Positions 45,287 through 52,806 of a DNA stretch of 64,000 nt are shown piece by piece. Position 1 is the first letter of the stretch, and every line of letters begins with the position of its first letter. The position numbers and the translations under genes were made by a program. Origin of the DNA: Rubripirellula obstinata. Its GTDB lineage: Bacteria; Planctomycetota; Planctomycetia; Pirellulales; Pirellulaceae. The notes beneath the pieces were generated by a model. The model saw nothing but the letters and a program-made list of their open reading frames with translations. It was not told where the DNA came from and did no database searches. The stretch spans positions 82,690 through 146,689 of the forward strand of contig NZ_LWSK01000003.1 in the NCBI RefSeq assembly GCF_001642955.1, in the 5' to 3' direction.

Positions 45287-45788
45287 TTACTTTTGGGCGA
45301 GTTCCAATAGTGGAATCATTGCGACCAACTGGGATTCCAATTGCTCGTTGTCCGCTCCATCGGAAAGACGCTCCAAAATCCCCAAGGTTCGCTGGTTCTC
45401 TTCTGTGCCAATCGGTTTCCTCCGGTACTTAAGCATTGTCTGCTTGAGCACATCGAGGTCTTCATCACTGATTGAAACCTTGGGGCAGAGATTCTCCAGC
45501 AACGCCCTGAGATCTTCGGTCGGAAGCCGAATAATGTGAAAGTAGATCTCGATATCGAATCCCCATGTGTATCCGATGCTCTTGGCGATCTTTAGTTCTT
45601 CGATGATTGATTCGATCTCTTGAGTCGATCTCTTGAGTCGATTCAGCGAAGTCATCACCGAGTCCTTGAAGTACGGCGCAGCACCGCTCAAGCTCGTCTA
45701 TCGTGACCGTCAGACCTGACACCTCGACGAGTTCGTTCTTGCGAAATGAACGAATTGTTTCCTCAACGATCTTTTTGATTTCAGACAT
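45287..45788 (-). pseudogene. Frameshifted small gene (13-bp duplication)
   Basis: Two overlapping frames carry the two halves of one protein. The first (from the ATG at 45788) encodes MSEIKKIVEETIRSFRKNEL to FAESTQEI and then becomes meaningless; the second continues EIESIIEELKIAKSIGYTWG to the stop at 45287. The switch coincides with an exact 13-bp tandem duplication at 45614-45639. Removing one copy joins the frames into one 162-residue, helical, soluble protein with no nonsense codon. I do not recognise it. It would head the operon of the block. A sequencing error cannot be excluded. Confidence 0.75.
45614..45639. repeat. 13-bp tandem duplication that breaks a frame
   Basis: The unit gatctcttgagtc occurs at 45614-45626 and again at 45627-45639. 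Because 13 is not a multiple of three, the reading frame changes after it. Confidence 0.93.
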
Positions 45789-45819
45789 GTTTTCCTCCGA
45801 TGCTATTTAGTCGTGTTGG

Positions 45820-46098
45820 TTGCCCGACGAAAAACGACAAGACATCAAACTTTTCTTTCAGAGCTTTTGGCACAGACTCGCTGTCGGCGATGAGCAAAAT
45901 CCAGCATGGATAAAGACACTCTGGCGAAATCTGCGAGTGTTCTGGCAAAAGCTGACGATTGGTGACCAACGGAATAAGCCATGGGCCTCCAATCCAGTTG
46001 TTGTAGTGCTCTCGTTACTCTTTCTGTTTCCAGTCGGAGTCTGGTTTCTATTTTGGTTCACTAGCTGGAACAAGAAAGTTCAGTGGTCTTTACGGTGA
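45820..46098 (+). CDS. Small membrane protein, divergent to the block operon
   Basis: The 92-residue protein has an internal repeat (FFQSFWHRLAVGDEQNPAW and FWQKLTIGDQRNKPW), then one long hydrophobic segment near residues 58-82 and a basic end. The start is TTG, 31 bases from the divergent ATG at 45788. I do not recognise it. Its stop region overlaps another short frame on the minus strand. The protein-like composition and internal repeat make it plausible, but it remains tentative. Confidence 0.55.
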   Translation: MPDEKRQDIKLFFQSFWHRLAVGDEQNPAWIKTLWRNLRVFWQKLTIGDQRNKPWASNPVVVVLSLLFLFPVGVWFLFWFTSWNKKVQWSLR

Positions 46099-46229
46099 AG
46101 CGTTTGTCGCCAATCTCGGGACGAACGTAGCCACGCTTATCTGGCTTGGGGACTTTTCCACGGAAGGTTTTGGCGTTGGGTGATTCATAGTTGGCGAAGT
46201 CTACACGACACAGAATCCGACACTGCACT
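46061..46229 (-). CDS. Short open frame near the tRNA, possible gene remnant
   Basis: A minus-strand frame from a GTG at 46229 to the TAG at 46061 reads as a coherent basic peptide (CRVDFANYESPNAKTF, then RGKVPKPDKRGYVRPEIGDK, then RFTVKTTEL). It has no ATG and no recognised family, and the frame upstream is closed by a TGA. It may be the end of a gene cut by rearrangement at the tRNA side of the block. It overlaps the end of the plus-strand gene. Confidence 0.3.
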
Positions 46230-46298
46230 CCACCGCTACATTTGGGCGAAAGTCATAAAACGCCGTAACTCGTTGCCTTGGAATAACTTCGGCGCACG

Positions 46299-46333
46299 AA
46301 AAAAGCCGCTTGTGATTTCACAAGCGGCTTTAG
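46299..46333 (-). terminator. Rho-independent terminator after tRNA-Ala
   Basis: The 14-base arms aaagccgcttgtga (46302-46315) and tcacaagcggcttt (46318-46331) are perfectly complementary with a two-base loop. On the minus strand they are followed by a run of six T. It begins five bases after the end of the tRNA gene. Confidence 0.88.
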
Positions 46334-46335
46334 AG

Positions 46336-46408
46336 TGGAGGATAACGGACTTGAACCGATGACCTCCTGCATGCCATGCAGGCGCTCTCCCAACTGAGCT
46401 AATCCCCC
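46336..46408 (-). tRNA. tRNA-Ala (anticodon GGC)
   Basis: The minus strand folds into a cloverleaf: acceptor GGGGGAT pairs with ATCCTCC (one G-T pair), the D arm starts TAGCTCAGTTGGGAGAGC, the anticodon stem CCTGC/GCAGG encloses the loop ATGGCAT with anticodon GGC, and the T arm holds GGTTCAAGTCC. The length is 73 bases and CCA is not encoded. A terminator follows. Twelve bases of the 3' part are repeated at 43191-43202. Confidence 0.95.
46338..46349. repeat. Tract in the tRNA-Ala 3' end repeated at 43191
   Basis: The bases gaggataacgga within the tRNA acceptor and T arm are the proximal copy of the 12-bp direct repeat. Insertion at a tRNA 3' end from the 3' side would leave this copy in the intact gene and the other at the far edge. 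Confidence 0.6.
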
Positions 46409-46539
46409 GGAATTTGGGTTTGCGGCGATCCGATATTGGAATGCTGCGAGGGCAGAGGGTATCAGGTGGATTTTGATTGCGTCAAGAGGCTGCTTATTTT
46501 GATCGTTTTGGTTTTGGCAAAAATCCCATGTTGCATTCG

Positions 46540-48507
46540 CTAACCGTCCTGGGATTGGTCGCTTAATTGGGCTAGGACTTCGGGGAAGGGGATGCCGCTG
46601 CAGACACCGTAGCTTTCGTTGCGGGTCAGCTTGGCTCGGATCATGGCGGGTGAGGATAGGCCGCATAGGAAACGGGCTTGGTCGCGGGCGGTCGTGAAAT
46701 GGTCAGGGTATTGTTGCGTTAGGTTTTCGATCACTCGCCCAACGCTACTGCCCAGCGGACGCGAAGTCGGTGCCGGAATGACATACGGTCCATCGCCGGT
46801 GCATGAACTGCATTGGCCACATGGCTCGGACAGCGATTCGCCAAAGTGATCTGACAACATCGCCGCCTGACACGACTCGGCCTTCACCAAGTCGAAAATG
46901 CCGTCCAATCGTGATACTTCGGTATGCTCGCGACGCGTCAGTCGCACGAATAGATCGTCCGCCAATACTTTGTTGTCGTCGGGACGACGCAACCAGCGGT
47001 AGCCGTGGACCAAGTCGGAAACTTGAATTTCCAACCACTGCTGTTCGCTCATGTACTCGATCGCCTTGATCACTCGTTCGCGATCACATTTCAATTGACG
47101 AGCTGTCAGAATCGTGTTGAGCGTGAACCATGCTCGGCCTTTGGTCAGACAACCCAGCAAGTTTGCTGCAAATTCACGCGGCTCGCCCTTGAAGTGGCTA
47201 AGAATACTCTTGGACGTGACCAGTGGCTTAATTTTGTAACTGTCGTAGCGCGGCGAGGTTGCTTTGATGTATCCGTCTAGTTCGAGGTAAGTGATTAGTG
47301 TCCGCGCAACCAGAATTCGGATGTCAGTCTCGAACGATAATTTGTAGTGCGAGATGTGAAACGAATCTGCTTGCCCGGACATCAGGTCGATGAACCGGCC
47401 GACGTTATGACGCGACGGTGTGTCACCGTAGACAAAGTTTTCTAACACCGTGCGGTCATTAGGATTCAGCAACAGTTCGCAAACCGAATCATCGCCATCT
47501 CGCCCGGCGCGTCCAATTTCCTGGGCGTAAGATTCCAGTGATTTCGGTGCGTTGTAGTGATAGACATAACGAATGTCTGACTTGTCGATGCCCATGCCAA
47601 ACGCGATCGTGGCGACCACGATGCCGTCAGCCGAACCGATGAACTCCTCCTGAATCGCAGTTCGCTCTTCGGGTTTGAATCCGGCGTGGTAGGCGACTGC
47701 TGGCATTCCATCTTCGGTCAAACGGCCAGCGATCTCTTCCGCCGTTTTCTGAAGCGTCACGTAAATTAGCGTTGAACCTCTTGGACGCTGCTGCAATCGA
47801 CCGAGCAGGGTTTCGTAGTGGTTGGATGAATCAACAACTTGGCTGACCAATTGCAAATTGGGGCGATGGAATTTCGTTCGGATCGCATCTTCGTCTGCGA
47901 TATGGAATGCGTCTTGAATGTCTTGCAAAACCGCTGGCGTCGCGGTCGCGGTCAATGCCAGCACTCGTTCGGCAGCGAGTTCTTTGGATAGTTCGGCAAG
48001 CTTCAAATAGTCGGGACGAAAGTTGTGTCCCCATTGGCTGATGCAGTGGGCTTCGTCAATCGCGAACAGCGATACATGCATCGACCCAACGGTCGCTAGG
48101 AATCGTTCGTTAAAGAATCGTTCGGGGGAAACGTAGACCAACTTGATCGAACCGTCGCGAATGCCCTGCATCGAACTGCGGAACTCTTCGGGCGTGAGCG
48201 AGGAATCCAGCCGAGCCGCTTTGATGCCGCGTGCCGCCAACGCATCACATTGGTCTTTCATCAGCGCGATCAGCGGCGAGACCACGACCGTCGTGCCTTC
48301 GAGCATTTGGCTGGGTAGTTGATAGCACAGGCTCTTTCCACCGCCAGTCGGGAAGACGGCGGCAACGTTCTTTCCCGCCAGTAAACGATCGATGACGGCA
48401 AGCTGCCCATCACGGAAATCGGGCAGTCCGAATTGGTCGGCGAGTATTCTTTTCGGGTCACCCATGACGGCTACTCCTGCCGTTTTGTTCTGCACTGCTT
48501 GATTCAT
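46540..48507 (-). CDS. recQ: ATP-dependent DNA helicase RecQ
   Basis: RecQ unwinds DNA 3' to 5' in recombination and repair. The 655-residue product has Walker A FPTGGGKSLCYQLP, the DEAH box in FAIDEAHCISQWGHNFRPDY, the ATATATP motif, and the C-terminal helicase half with VATIAFGMGIDKSDIRYVYH and QEIGRAGRDGDDS. It then has the RQC region, with zinc-binding cysteines near residues 560-585 (CQAAMLSDHF, CGQCSSC). A typical HRDC domain is not evident. The frame opens at 48582, but the ATG at 48507 has AAGGA at a good distance, so I use it. The gene ends about 130 bases from the tRNA start. Confidence 0.95.
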   Translation of the reverse strand: MNQAVQNKTAGVAVMGDPKRILADQFGLPDFRDGQLAVIDRLLAGKNVAAVFPTGGGKSLCYQLPSQMLEGTTVVVSPLIALMKDQCDALAARGIKAARLDSSLTPEEFRSSMQGIRDGSIKLVYVSPERFFNERFLATVGSMHVSLFAIDEAHCISQWGHNFRPDYLKLAELSKELAAERVLALTATATPAVLQDIQDAFHIADEDAIRTKFHRPNLQLVSQVVDSSNHYETLLGRLQQRPRGSTLIYVTLQKTAEEIAGRLTEDGMPAVAYHAGFKPEERTAIQEEFIGSADGIVVATIAFGMGIDKSDIRYVYHYNAPKSLESYAQEIGRAGRDGDDSVCELLLNPNDRTVLENFVYGDTPSRHNVGRFIDLMSGQADSFHISHYKLSFETDIRILVARTLITYLELDGYIKATSPRYDSYKIKPLVTSKSILSHFKGEPREFAANLLGCLTKGRAWFTLNTILTARQLKCDRERVIKAIEYMSEQQWLEIQVSDLVHGYRWLRRPDDNKVLADDLFVRLTRREHTEVSRLDGIFDLVKAESCQAAMLSDHFGESLSEPCGQCSSCTGDGPYVIPAPTSRPLGSSVGRVIENLTQQYPDHFTTARDQARFLCGLSSPAMIRAKLTRNESYGVCSGIPFPEVLAQLSDQSQDG

Positions 48508-48652
48508 CCCACAATTCCTTCTTTGATGGACAAGAACGCTGATCGCCGGCGGGTAGTGTACGCATGTTCGGTTCCGGGTCAAGGAAATTCTATGAATAAG
48601 TTTGTCAATCGATCGCCAACCTCGTCGTGGCTGGGCCGGCCACGGGAGCTCC

Positions 48653-48750
48653 TGTAGGCCGGTACAAGCCGCTTCGGCGCAGTTCCGGCAATTGCATTGA
48701 TCTACGTTGGATTGCCGGAACTGCGCCGAAGCGGCTTGTTCCGGCCTACA
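48653..48750. repeat. Long palindrome, family G
   Basis: Arms 48653-48692 and 48711-48750 are 40 bases each with a single mismatch and an 18-base loop. The element fills much of the gap between the recQ start and the permease stop. The core cgcttcggcgcagttccggc is not found elsewhere in the window in full. Confidence 0.92.
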
Positions 48751-48837
48751 TCAATCCACAAAACGTCAAACGAACTTTGGGATTAAAACGCGAATCAAAC
48801 TACCTAGCCGCTGGGCACGCGGTTTAACGTTTTGAGA

Positions 48838-51051
48838 CTAAGAACGGCGGCTGATCACAATCAGAGGGCACTGTGTTTGACCGGAGACCTGGCGAGTGAA
48901 TCGGCCGAACAGTTTTCTTTTTCCGATTCGCTGCACACCTAAAATCATCAAGCCCGCTTCCTTGGATGCTTCGACGACGGCTGCGATGGCATCGTCACTG
49001 ACCACAACATCACATTGGCAGACCCCGCTGTAATTGATGCCCGCCAACCGCTGCAGTTCCCGCTTGGCTTTCCGTCGTTCGGATTCAGGAGCGCTTGATG
49101 AGATGACTCTTAGGAAACGGATTTCGCAGTTTTGTCGTCGAGCGAGGCTGCCTAAAATCCGTACCAACAAATGGTCATGCCCGCCACGTCCCGCGACGGG
49201 AATCAGGATGCGTTGTCGTTCGGAGAGTTGCCAGTTTTTGGGAGCTCGCAGAACGACCACATCCATTTCCAAACGACTCAGCAGGCCTTCGATTGGCGAA
49301 CCCGATGCGTCCTCAGTAATCTCGCTAAGCCCCAACAAAACCGATTCGCACCGGTGCATCCGTGCGGCTCTTGAGATTTCTTCCATCGGTTCAGTGGCAA
49401 CCGACATCAGCGTTTCCGCTTTCACGCCCAACCGAGTTGACGTGGCAATCAATTCACGAAGAACGGCCTGCGACCGAGCAATCGGTGCGTCATCTAAATC
49501 CGGCGACCAATCGTTTGGTGCAACCACAATCGTCTGCAGCAGCACTCGGCCCACGCCGCGGGGAACCAACGTGTCCGCTAGCGCGATCATCGAATCGGCG
49601 TTGTCTGGATTGGCTATCGGAACCAACACCAACGGCGTGCTGCCTCTCAACCGAACTAATTCAGGATTGGCGGCGATGCTGGAAACGTCTCGCAAACGAG
49701 CGCTGCGAGCAAACAACGTCAGGAATAGCAGACCGCCGATTCCAAGCCACGCCGTCGCAATCAAACCGGCGGTCGGAACCGCGATACCTTGGAAAATTGC
49801 CAAGCCCAAACATGCAACACCGCCGATGACCGGGACCGCTGGGAAGAGCGGTGATTTGAACGGCGGCGGATCGTCTTCGCTGCGTTGTCGCACCAAAATC
49901 GACAACCAGTGCGCCGTGGCGAAGGTGATCAGGAAAATCAAACTAGACGCTGCACCGGCGGCAGCCACATCGGGCAGAGCCACCATCAACACCGACGCTA
50001 AAATCGCGGTGATCATCACCGACACGCCCGGCGTTCCCCGTTTGGGGTTCACTCGTGACATCGCCGTTGGCAACGTTCGGTCACGCGCCATGGCCAAACC
50101 GATACGAGACGCCGCGAACAGGTTGGCTTGCAGTGCCGTGAACATCGACAACACCGCAGCGATAATGACTAGCCAGTAACCGGGCGTCCCCAAATAGTTT
50201 TTCGCCGCGACTGCAACAATGGCTTCCGGGTTTCCAGCGGCGACTTCGGTGACCGATTGATCGGATGGTGTGCCAACGGTCGTGATCACAAAAAGCAGCG
50301 GCAGGTAAATCAAAATCGCGATCACCAGCGAGATGATCATGGCTTTGGGAATCGTCTTGGCCGGCGATTTTACTTCGCCGCCGACCGCTGCGATCAAGTC
50401 AAAACCTTGCAGCGCAATAAAGCTGTATCCCATCGCCTGAACCAAACCGCCCAGCCCGTTGGCAAAGAACGGCTGCATCGACTGCACGGTCTCGGTTGAA
50501 TCCTGCCGCAGCACCGCCCACAGTCCGCCGATGATCAGGATTCCGAACACGCTTACCTTGGCAATGTTGGCCCAGTCGCCGCCACCGCCGCTGCTGCGGA
50601 TCAACAACAATGACAGAAAGATCGTCGTGGTGATTGCAATGATTGACGGTAGGCCAGACATCATCGCCCAGTCGGTTGACCACCCAACAGCCATGCAAAT
50701 TTCGGTGGCAAAGATGATCGCAAAGCTGGCGAACCCAAGTGCGTACAACACGGCCGCGACGATCGACGCGAACCAAACGACCCAGCCGACAGTGAACGCC
50801 GATTCGACGGATAGCACTTTGCGGGCGAACGTGTAAGTCCCACCCGATTCAGGAAACTTCGATGCCATTTCGGCGAAGCTGAGCGCCGTCAAAACAGCGA
50901 TGACGCCATTGAGTGCAAACGCGATGATCGCTGACGGTCCGGTGGTGGCAAACGCGACACCGGCAAGTGCAAGAATTCCTCCGCCAACGATCGCACCGAC
51001 GCCGACGCCGGTGGCTCCGAATAATCCGATGTGTCGTTCTTGGTTTGCCAT
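48838..51051 (-). CDS. APC-family amino-acid permease fused to universal-stress domains
   Basis: The 737-residue protein has about twelve membrane helices in the first 450 residues with the APC opening IGLFGATGVGVGAIVGGGIL and the PESGGTYTFARKVL segment. It is followed by two cytoplasmic UspA-like domains (PLVLVPIANPDNADSMIALA onward, and RILIPVAGRGGHDHLLVRIL to PLIVISRRS). Such fusions occur in several bacteria and are thought to regulate the transporter by nucleotide binding. The frame opens at 51147, but MANQERHIGLFG at 51051 is the usual beginning. The substrate is not predictable. It stands alone between palindromes. Confidence 0.93.
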   Translation of the reverse strand: MANQERHIGLFGATGVGVGAIVGGGILALAGVAFATTGPSAIIAFALNGVIAVLTALSFAEMASKFPESGGTYTFARKVLSVESAFTVGWVVWFASIVAAVLYALGFASFAIIFATEICMAVGWSTDWAMMSGLPSIIAITTTIFLSLLLIRSSGGGGDWANIAKVSVFGILIIGGLWAVLRQDSTETVQSMQPFFANGLGGLVQAMGYSFIALQGFDLIAAVGGEVKSPAKTIPKAMIISLVIAILIYLPLLFVITTVGTPSDQSVTEVAAGNPEAIVAVAAKNYLGTPGYWLVIIAAVLSMFTALQANLFAASRIGLAMARDRTLPTAMSRVNPKRGTPGVSVMITAILASVLMVALPDVAAAGAASSLIFLITFATAHWLSILVRQRSEDDPPPFKSPLFPAVPVIGGVACLGLAIFQGIAVPTAGLIATAWLGIGGLLFLTLFARSARLRDVSSIAANPELVRLRGSTPLVLVPIANPDNADSMIALADTLVPRGVGRVLLQTIVVAPNDWSPDLDDAPIARSQAVLRELIATSTRLGVKAETLMSVATEPMEEISRAARMHRCESVLLGLSEITEDASGSPIEGLLSRLEMDVVVLRAPKNWQLSERQRILIPVAGRGGHDHLLVRILGSLARRQNCEIRFLRVISSSAPESERRKAKRELQRLAGINYSGVCQCDVVVSDDAIAAVVEASKEAGLMILGVQRIGKRKLFGRFTRQVSGQTQCPLIVISRRS

Positions 51052-51152
51052 GATCGTGGCAGTGTTACCAGAAAGCGGTAAACGGTGACAGGGATCAGGG
51101 TGCGAGGTCAGGGCAACTGACTTCTTGAAGCTGGGGATTTTTCGCAACCCAC

Positions 51153-51191
51153 AGCGTAAGCAAGGGATATCGTAAATCCCTTGCTTACGCT
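51153..51191. repeat. Short perfect palindrome upstream of the permease
   Basis: Arms agcgtaagcaagggat (51153-51168) and atcccttgcttacgct (51176-51191) are fully complementary with a seven-base loop. It lies about 100 bases before the permease start. Confidence 0.88.
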
Positions 51192-51217
51192 GCTAGGCTG
51201 TGTAGTTATCTCATTCT

Positions 51218-51330
51218 CAAACGTAAACTTGGACTTCAACCTAAACTCAAACGTAAACCTAAACTTAAACTTAAACTTAAACTTTCGTCGTGATAGTTGA
51301 AGTTTAAGAAAAAGTTGAAGGTCAAGTTTT
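51218..51330. repeat. A-rich tandem hexamers facing a complementary stretch
   Basis: From 51218 to 51285 the strand repeats units like aaactt, aaacgt and aaccta, most regularly near 51257-51284. The stretch 51299-51330 (aagtttaagaaaaagttgaa and on) is largely complementary to it, so a long imperfect hairpin is possible between the permease start and the SDR stop. Confidence 0.7.
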
Positions 51331-51346
51331 GCGATTGCTCATTTGT

Positions 51347-52048
51347 TTACACCCGCAACGACGACATCCCGCCGTCAACGGCAAGCACTTGGCCGGTCAT
51401 CCACGTCGATAAATCCGTCATCAGGAATTCGGCCATCGCTGCAATGTCATCGACCGTGCCGATTCGGCCTAAAGGATGACGTTTGCCCATCGCCGCTTTC
51501 TTGTCATCGGACGACAACAATTTTGACGCCAACGGAGTGTCGGTCAGCGATGGTGCGATGCAGTTGACGCGAATTTTGGGGGCAAGTTCAGCGGCCAGTG
51601 ATCGGGACAATCCTTCTAGCGCTCCCTTGGCCGCAGCGACCGAAGCGTGCATTGGCAAACCTTGCCCGACTGCAACGGTGCTGAACGTTACGATCGACGA
51701 ACGCTCAGCCGCCTTCATTGCCGCCAGCGAAGCTTGGACGCACTTGACCGCACCGACCACGTTCAACTGAAAATCCGCCAACATCGATTCCGCTTTCAAG
51801 CCCCGTAGCGGTCCCAAGTTGATCGATCCGGGACAGTAGGCCAGCCCATCGATCACTGATGGAAGTTGATCGGCCGCAATCTCATCCGCAGTGACATCAA
51901 AGGGCACATGCGTGACGCCATCGATGGCAAGATTTTCAGACGTCCGTGATAACACGGTCACGTGAGCGTCGCGTGCGAGCAAACGCCCGACCAATCCAAA
52001 TCCAATTCCGTGGCTGCCACCAACGACAACATAATTCTTTTGAGTCAT
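51347..52048 (-). CDS. SDR-family protein lacking the catalytic tyrosine
   Basis: The 233-residue Rossmann protein belongs to the short-chain dehydrogenase family: nucleotide motif GGSHGIGFG, the strand VTVLSRT, the serine in [10 protein letters not shown], and closing [14 protein letters not shown] and [17 protein letters not shown]. At the active site, where YxxxK is expected, it reads [13 protein letters not shown], so the lysine is kept but the tyrosine is valine. It may be a binding protein or use another residue. It is the third gene of an overlapping operon after the DUF2256 gene (ATGA overlap). Confidence 0.88.
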   Translation of the reverse strand: MTQKNYVVVGGSHGIGFGLVGRLLARDAHVTVLSRTSENLAIDGVTHVPFDVTADEIAADQLPSVIDGLAYCPGSINLGPLRGLKAESMLADFQLNVVGAVKCVQASLAAMKAAERSSIVTFSTVAVGQGLPMHASVAAAKGALEGLSRSLAAELAPKIRVNCIAPSLTDTPLASKLLSSDDKKAAMGKRHPLGRIGTVDDIAAMAEFLMTDLSTWMTGQVLAVDGGMSSLRV

Positions 52049-52266
52049 CTATTCTTCTTTAAATCTTTGAGTGTAGTTTTCGAGTTTGTTTGCTTCGAAT
52101 CGGACGGTGAAGGCGAACGACTCTGCGTAGAACGCCGGCACCGCTCGCTGCAATACTTCACCTCGTCCCAGCATCGCTGCCACTTCTTTCGCCATTGGAA
52201 AGGTCGCTGACATACCACGCAGATTTTGCTTTCACGCCTTTTACTTTCACTGACCGGGCCGCTCAT
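52045..52266 (-). CDS. DUF2256 small zinc-binding protein
   Basis: The 73-residue basic protein shows the DUF2256 pattern [18 protein letters not shown] followed by [12 protein letters not shown], with four cysteines that should bind zinc. The function of the family is not established. The frame opens earlier, but [12 protein letters not shown] at 52266 overlaps the stop of the upstream gene by four bases, and its own stop overlaps the SDR start by four bases, so all three genes are coupled. Confidence 0.9.
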   Translation of the reverse strand: MSGPVSESKRRESKICVVCQRPFQWRKKWQRCWDEVKYCSERCRRSTQSRSPSPSDSKQTNSKTTLKDLKKNR

Positions 52267-52646
52267 GCATTCGACCCCAAGTGCTGGACCATCAATTCGT
52301 AAAGCCGTCGACGTTCCTGGCCGTCTTCCAAGCCACCGCAATCAATCAAGTGCTTTGCAACTTGCGCATCGTTCACGCCCATCTGACGAAGCAGTTTTCG
52401 ACATTCTTCCCACGTCGGCAACCACAACATGATCTCGCGAAAACGATCGACGCCCCCGGCGATCTTCATGAAGTACTCGTAATTGAGCACAAAGAAGACG
52501 CCGGACTGAAAAGGCGATTCACGCTGCACCAGCCCTGATTCGTCGAGCACAAATTGGCCTGGCATCGGTGTCCAGGGAAGACCCAAAGAACGTAATTGCC
52601 GAGCAAGCTGGATTTCGGTTTCGGTAAATTGGATATCACTTTCCAT
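52263..52646 (-). CDS. Hypothetical protein at the head of the DUF2256-SDR operon
   Basis: I do not recognise this 127-residue soluble protein. It begins [20 protein letters not shown], has a beta-rich centre ([24 protein letters not shown]) and a helical end with [16 protein letters not shown]. There is no signal peptide. Its stop overlaps the DUF2256 start by four bases. Function is unknown; the tight coupling suggests a shared job with the two following genes. Confidence 0.75.
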   Translation of the reverse strand: MESDIQFTETEIQLARQLRSLGLPWTPMPGQFVLDESGLVQRESPFQSGVFFVLNYEYFMKIAGGVDRFREIMLWLPTWEECRKLLRQMGVNDAQVAKHLIDCGGLEDGQERRRLYELMVQHLGSNA

Positions 52647-52806
52647 GGTTTTTTAGGGTAGCGCGATGGCAAACCATATCTCCGTGAGACGCTGAATTGC
52701 GGGCGGTGAATTAGGGCGCAAGCTACCATTTATTTTCCCCATGCTTCAAAGCGTGGTTTATAATCCAGCGTTGTCGATTACTCTTCGAAACCCGCGAGAC
52801 TAGCAG

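Noticed and set aside
43345..46098. Toxin-immunity locus
   Set aside because: The small genes look like immunity proteins by size and divergence, but no toxin domain or secretion marker is visible, so I kept this only as inference in the findings.
49034..50179. Open frame of 381 codons on the plus strand
   Set aside because: It runs antisense through the amino-acid permease gene. The protein is rich in R, S, T and A without any domain; it arises from the codon bias of the real gene.
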